Of a DNA stretch of 64,000 nucleotides, positions 60,883 to 64,000 are shown piece after piece; the first letter of the stretch is position 1, and the number at the start of each line of letters is the position of its first letter. This DNA is from Acidipropionibacterium sp. GTDB lineage: Bacteria > Actinomycetota > Actinomycetes > Propionibacteriales > Propionibacteriaceae. The stretch lies in the NCBI GenBank assembly GCA_022647765.1, contig JALCLH010000015.1, forward strand, positions 18,492 to 82,491, given 5' to 3'. A program made the position numbers and the translations under genes. The notes below the pieces were generated by a model. That model was given only the letters and a program-made list of their open reading frames with translations, was not told the DNA's origin and searched no databases.

Positions 60883-63800
60883 TCACAAGAATCGTCCCGA
60901 TGACGGTGCCGCAGTCTGTACTTTCTCCATCGGCATGCTGCTGGCCGCAAGCCTGCGGACGGCGTCGAGCGCTGCCTGAGCTCTGGCTGCGTCGATCTTT
61001 TGCCCAATGGTCTCGGCCTGGGTGCCGATCGCTGCCTCAGTGATTACCTGGTACCGATCTCGGTAGGCGGCCACCACCCGGGCGGAATGTCTCCAGGTCG
61101 CCAGCTTCTCGACGTTCGTGGGACGTGGTCCCAGCTCCGCGGTCCATGGCGCGGCTTCAGCGAGTGCATTATCGAGGACAGCGTCGGCGCGGGCTTCGAT
61201 GAGGTCGCGGCGTTCGTTGAGGGCCTGGCGCATCTCGTCGCTCATACTGCCGGTGGCTTCCGGGATGAGACCAGCAATCAGCCGTGGGGTTTTGCGGGTG
61301 CGTCCTGATCCTGCTGGGCGTGCGGTGGCCATGGCGACGCGGTGGTGGAGGACGGCTGCGACGTCGTCGGCGTTGTCGAGCCGTCGCGCACGCACCAGTT
61401 TCGGGAGAAGAACGTCGACGTCGTGATGGTTTGCTTCTGCCCGGCGCAGTTCTGCGGTGAGTGGCCCGAAGGCGTCGGAGGCGAGCACGTCGGCTGCCTG
61501 GGTTTCGGTGAGGCCGGAGTTCTGGATGAGGGTGGCCCAGCGGTCATGTTGGGCGGCCGCGGCGATGGTCTCGTATTCGGCAGCCAGCTGAGCAATCGAG
61601 CCCCAGGTCTCCTGCTCGGCTGCGATCGTCTCATGGGCCGACAGTTCTGCGCCCGCGTGCTGAACGACGCCGTACAGGACGCTGCGGCCGGTAGCGGCCT
61701 GGTTGTCGCCGGGGTGCGGAATGTCGTGGGCTGTATCGGGTTGGTCGACGGCGACGTAGGCGATGTTCGCGTCCCGTCCGCGTGTCATGGCCACGTACAG
61801 GTTCTCCCGGGTCATCGCCGAATCGACGAGGACGTGCGCGGTGTCGGTGGTGATGCCTTGCGCCCGGTATGAGGTGACCGCGTACCCGAGTTCCACGTGC
61901 TCAGCGACGTAGTCCGCGGGGACGATGACCGTCGCACCCCCACTTTGCTCCAGCGCGTTGGAGGGCGATGGAGCCATCGTCACGGACGTCCATCACGTTC
62001 CAACGGTCACCGTTGCGCACCCATCCCCGCCCGGCCCGCAGGCGTCGATCGTTGCGTCGGGTGATGACGACATCGCCAGTGGCGGCGCGCGTCCCGTCGT
62101 GGAGGTCGACTTCCCTTGGGCCCCGGACGGCCCCATCGAGGATGAGGTCGGTGCGGGCTCGCGTGTTCAAGGCGGTGACCGACTCGTTGGAGTCCGACAC
62201 CAAGACAGTGGATTTGCCTGCCAGCAGGTCGGCGCGCCAGGCGGTGTAGGCGGAGTCGATCATCTCCTCGGTCTCTCCATCGTGGATGCGGCCGTGAGCA
62301 TCGTAGCTGTCGATGACATCGGTGCGTCCATGCCGCAAATCGAGGGATGCTGTCTTCTCCCACGCGTGGGTGAAGCGATGGACGTCCACCAGCTCCGGGG
62401 CGTCGCCTCGGTCGTGGACCAGCAGCCCGAATGAACCGCCCGCATCGACAGCCTGGAGCTGCGCGTGGTCGCCGACCAGCAGCACCTTCGCGCCTTCTTC
62501 GGCGGCGAGGCGGGTGATGCGGATCGAAGGGAGAGCGTGCCTGCAAGCGACGCTTCGTCCACGATGACGAGTTGCCCGGCGTTGAACGTGGCGCCCGTGG
62601 TCTGGTGGCTCTGCCACCATTTCGCCGTGTTCTCCGTCGCGATCCCCAGATCCTCCGCCAGAACCTGGGCGGCACCCGCCGACGGCGCCAGCCCAACGAC
62701 GGAGCCCGCACCGTGCTCGGTCCTCCCAGGCTCGACGCAAGGCGTTCATCGCAGTGGTCTTCCCAGCACCCGCGGGACCGACCAGCACGTCCAAGACACG
62801 GCCAGACACTGCGATCCGTACGAGCGCGTCGGATTGGTCCTCGCCCAGCACGCGTCCATCGGAGTCAGGACGCCTGGCGATGCGTTCCATCGTCCTCAGG
62901 CCTGACCTGTCGGGCCGGTGGTGTCATGACTGCGCTCCAAAAGCCGGTCCTCGGCGTCGAGGAGCTGGTGGGAGGAGTAGATAGTGGAGTTCTTCGGCCG
63001 GAAGACCGAGGTCGCGTCCGGGGCGGCGAAACGCTGCGGGGCTGGAGGCCAGTTCGAACGGCGTCAACCGGAGCGACACCGCTTCGGCGGCGTCCACGAC
63101 CAGTGCGACGATGGCTTCGCGGTCCTGGGTGGTGGCGAACCGGTAGTCCATGGTCTGGCGGGCTGCTTCGGCGGTGAGGTTCCAACGCCGCCACGTTGAG
63201 CGCTTCTCGCCGACCGCCGCCACGACGTTCTCACCGAGGGCGCGAACAACGTCGAGCGGTATGTCGTCGGCCCTCAGCAACAGCGGCTGCTCGTTGGCTG
63301 CAACCCGGCGTGCCCACCCGGTTGCATCCTGACCCAGCACAGCAGTGGCGCGGTTGCGCCAGGCTGCGGTGAGGTCGGCCAGGGAGTGCACCGTCTTCTC
63401 GGGCCGAGTGGAGAGTGTTGCTTGGGCGCGCAACTTCATGATCGTCGCCGCCGACGGACGCCGCCCGTGCCCGGCCACGTACGTGTCGATGAGCCGGTCG
63501 GTTACCTCGTCGATGTGGCGTGCACGGGTCGAGAACTCCGCAACCAGCTCTTCGGGAACGTCGTGATCGCCCATGCCGGGTTGCGGTCCCGACCGCGGGC
63601 CCGTGCCTCCCACTCAACCCCGAGCATCCGTGTCAGGTGGTCGGCAAAGACGGCCTCGTGCAGCTCCGAGAGCGCGACGGTCGCGCCGTGCATCGGGCGA
63701 CTGTCCAGAGGACCTCCACTTGCCATCCAGCACGGTCTGGACCTTGTTGCTGATCACCACGTGCGTATGCAGGTGCGGGTCACCGGCACGGGAGTCGTAG

Positions 63801-64000
63801 TGGTCGTAGGCGGTGGCGATGACACCGCGAACGTCGACCTGGGCGACCGCGCCGTCGCCTGCGGTCGTGCCGGTGCGGGTGGCGGCGACCTCACGCTCCA
63901 TGTAGGCGATCATGTCGGCAACGGCGTCATGGTGGGCTTGGGCGATCAGGGATTGCGTGCCTGCGTCAGCGACGGCCCACAGCACGCTGGCGGATTTCGG
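60883..64000 (-). CDS. MobF (TraA/TrwC-like) conjugative relaxase-helicase, N-terminus beyond window, multiple frame breaks
   Basis: Relaxase that nicks oriT and unwinds DNA for conjugation. At the right edge DPHLHTHVVISNKVQTVLDG is the three-histidine metal site. Helicase motifs follow: VLDVLVGPAGAGKTTAMNAL (Walker A), GQLVIVDEASLAGTLSL (Walker B), VLLVGDHAQLQAVDAGGSF, and GYAVTSYRAQGITTDTAHVL near the end. About nine single-base shifts are needed to join the pieces (near 63735, 63570, 62985, two at 62900, 62740, two at 62535, 61937-61941); the joins restore consensus sequence each time. The C-terminus is intact to 60883. Evidence of an integrative conjugative element or plasmid-derived island. 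Confidence 0.85.

Overview
The window is high-GC actinobacterial chromosome. Gene content (rplY-prs-glmU-tRNA-Gln, a Pmt protein mannosyltransferase, a DUF222/HNH protein, MutS-like ATPases, many TetR regulators) would fit Propionibacteriaceae such as Acidipropionibacterium. That family assignment is inference; I could not run a search.

Layout. 0-8.4 kb is core housekeeping, mostly on the minus strand: partial ribosomal protein L25, prs and glmU (GTGA-coupled), tRNA-Gln, then the operon-like run rsmI-tatD-rsmA-ispE-marR. 8.4-11.1 kb holds the convergent pair pmt and a tail-anchored Ser/Thr kinase. 11.3-20.4 kb looks like one envelope-lipid locus: an alpha/beta hydrolase, an acyltransferase and a zinc-ribbon membrane protein on the minus strand; a two-component system on the plus strand; then a transporter-glycosyltransferase fusion and a second GT4 glycosyltransferase. 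A 22-bp sequence occurs on both sides of the two-component genes in opposite orientation and is a candidate operator for the locus. 20.7-25.5 kb carries two tandem MutS-like ATPase genes, a histidine phosphatase and a 6PGDH-like oxidoreductase, all chained by ATGA overlaps or short gaps.

25.9-53 kb is accessory and regulatory: DUF222/HNH, a DJ-1/PfpI protein, an MFS pump with TetR, GAPDH, TetR divergent from a UvrA-like protein, a ParD-like/zeta toxin module, MerR-HEAT, TetR divergent from a ketoacyl synthase, a SNF2/SWIM helicase, cardiolipin synthase, and an ABC exporter with its own two-component system followed by a SmtB-type ArsR repressor. Several divergent promoters show clear palindromic operators.

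54.5-64 kb is a mobile island: a BsuBI/PstI-type restriction-modification pair, a truncated serine-recombinase C-terminus, unknown genes, an XRE-ImmA protease with an unknown partner, and the 3' three kilobases of a MobF (TraA-like) conjugative relaxase that runs off the right edge.

Two features cut across the window. First, about two dozen single-base frame breaks, nearly all apparent +1 insertions and often in G/C runs, disrupt otherwise normal genes in patches (7-25.2 kb and 61.9-64 kb), while 26-61 kb has none that I can prove; this looks like consensus error rather than gene decay. Second, there are short palindromic intergenic elements of fixed length: a 69-bp family (four copies), a 77-bp family (two full copies and one half) and a single 76-bp element. 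I do not recognise these families.
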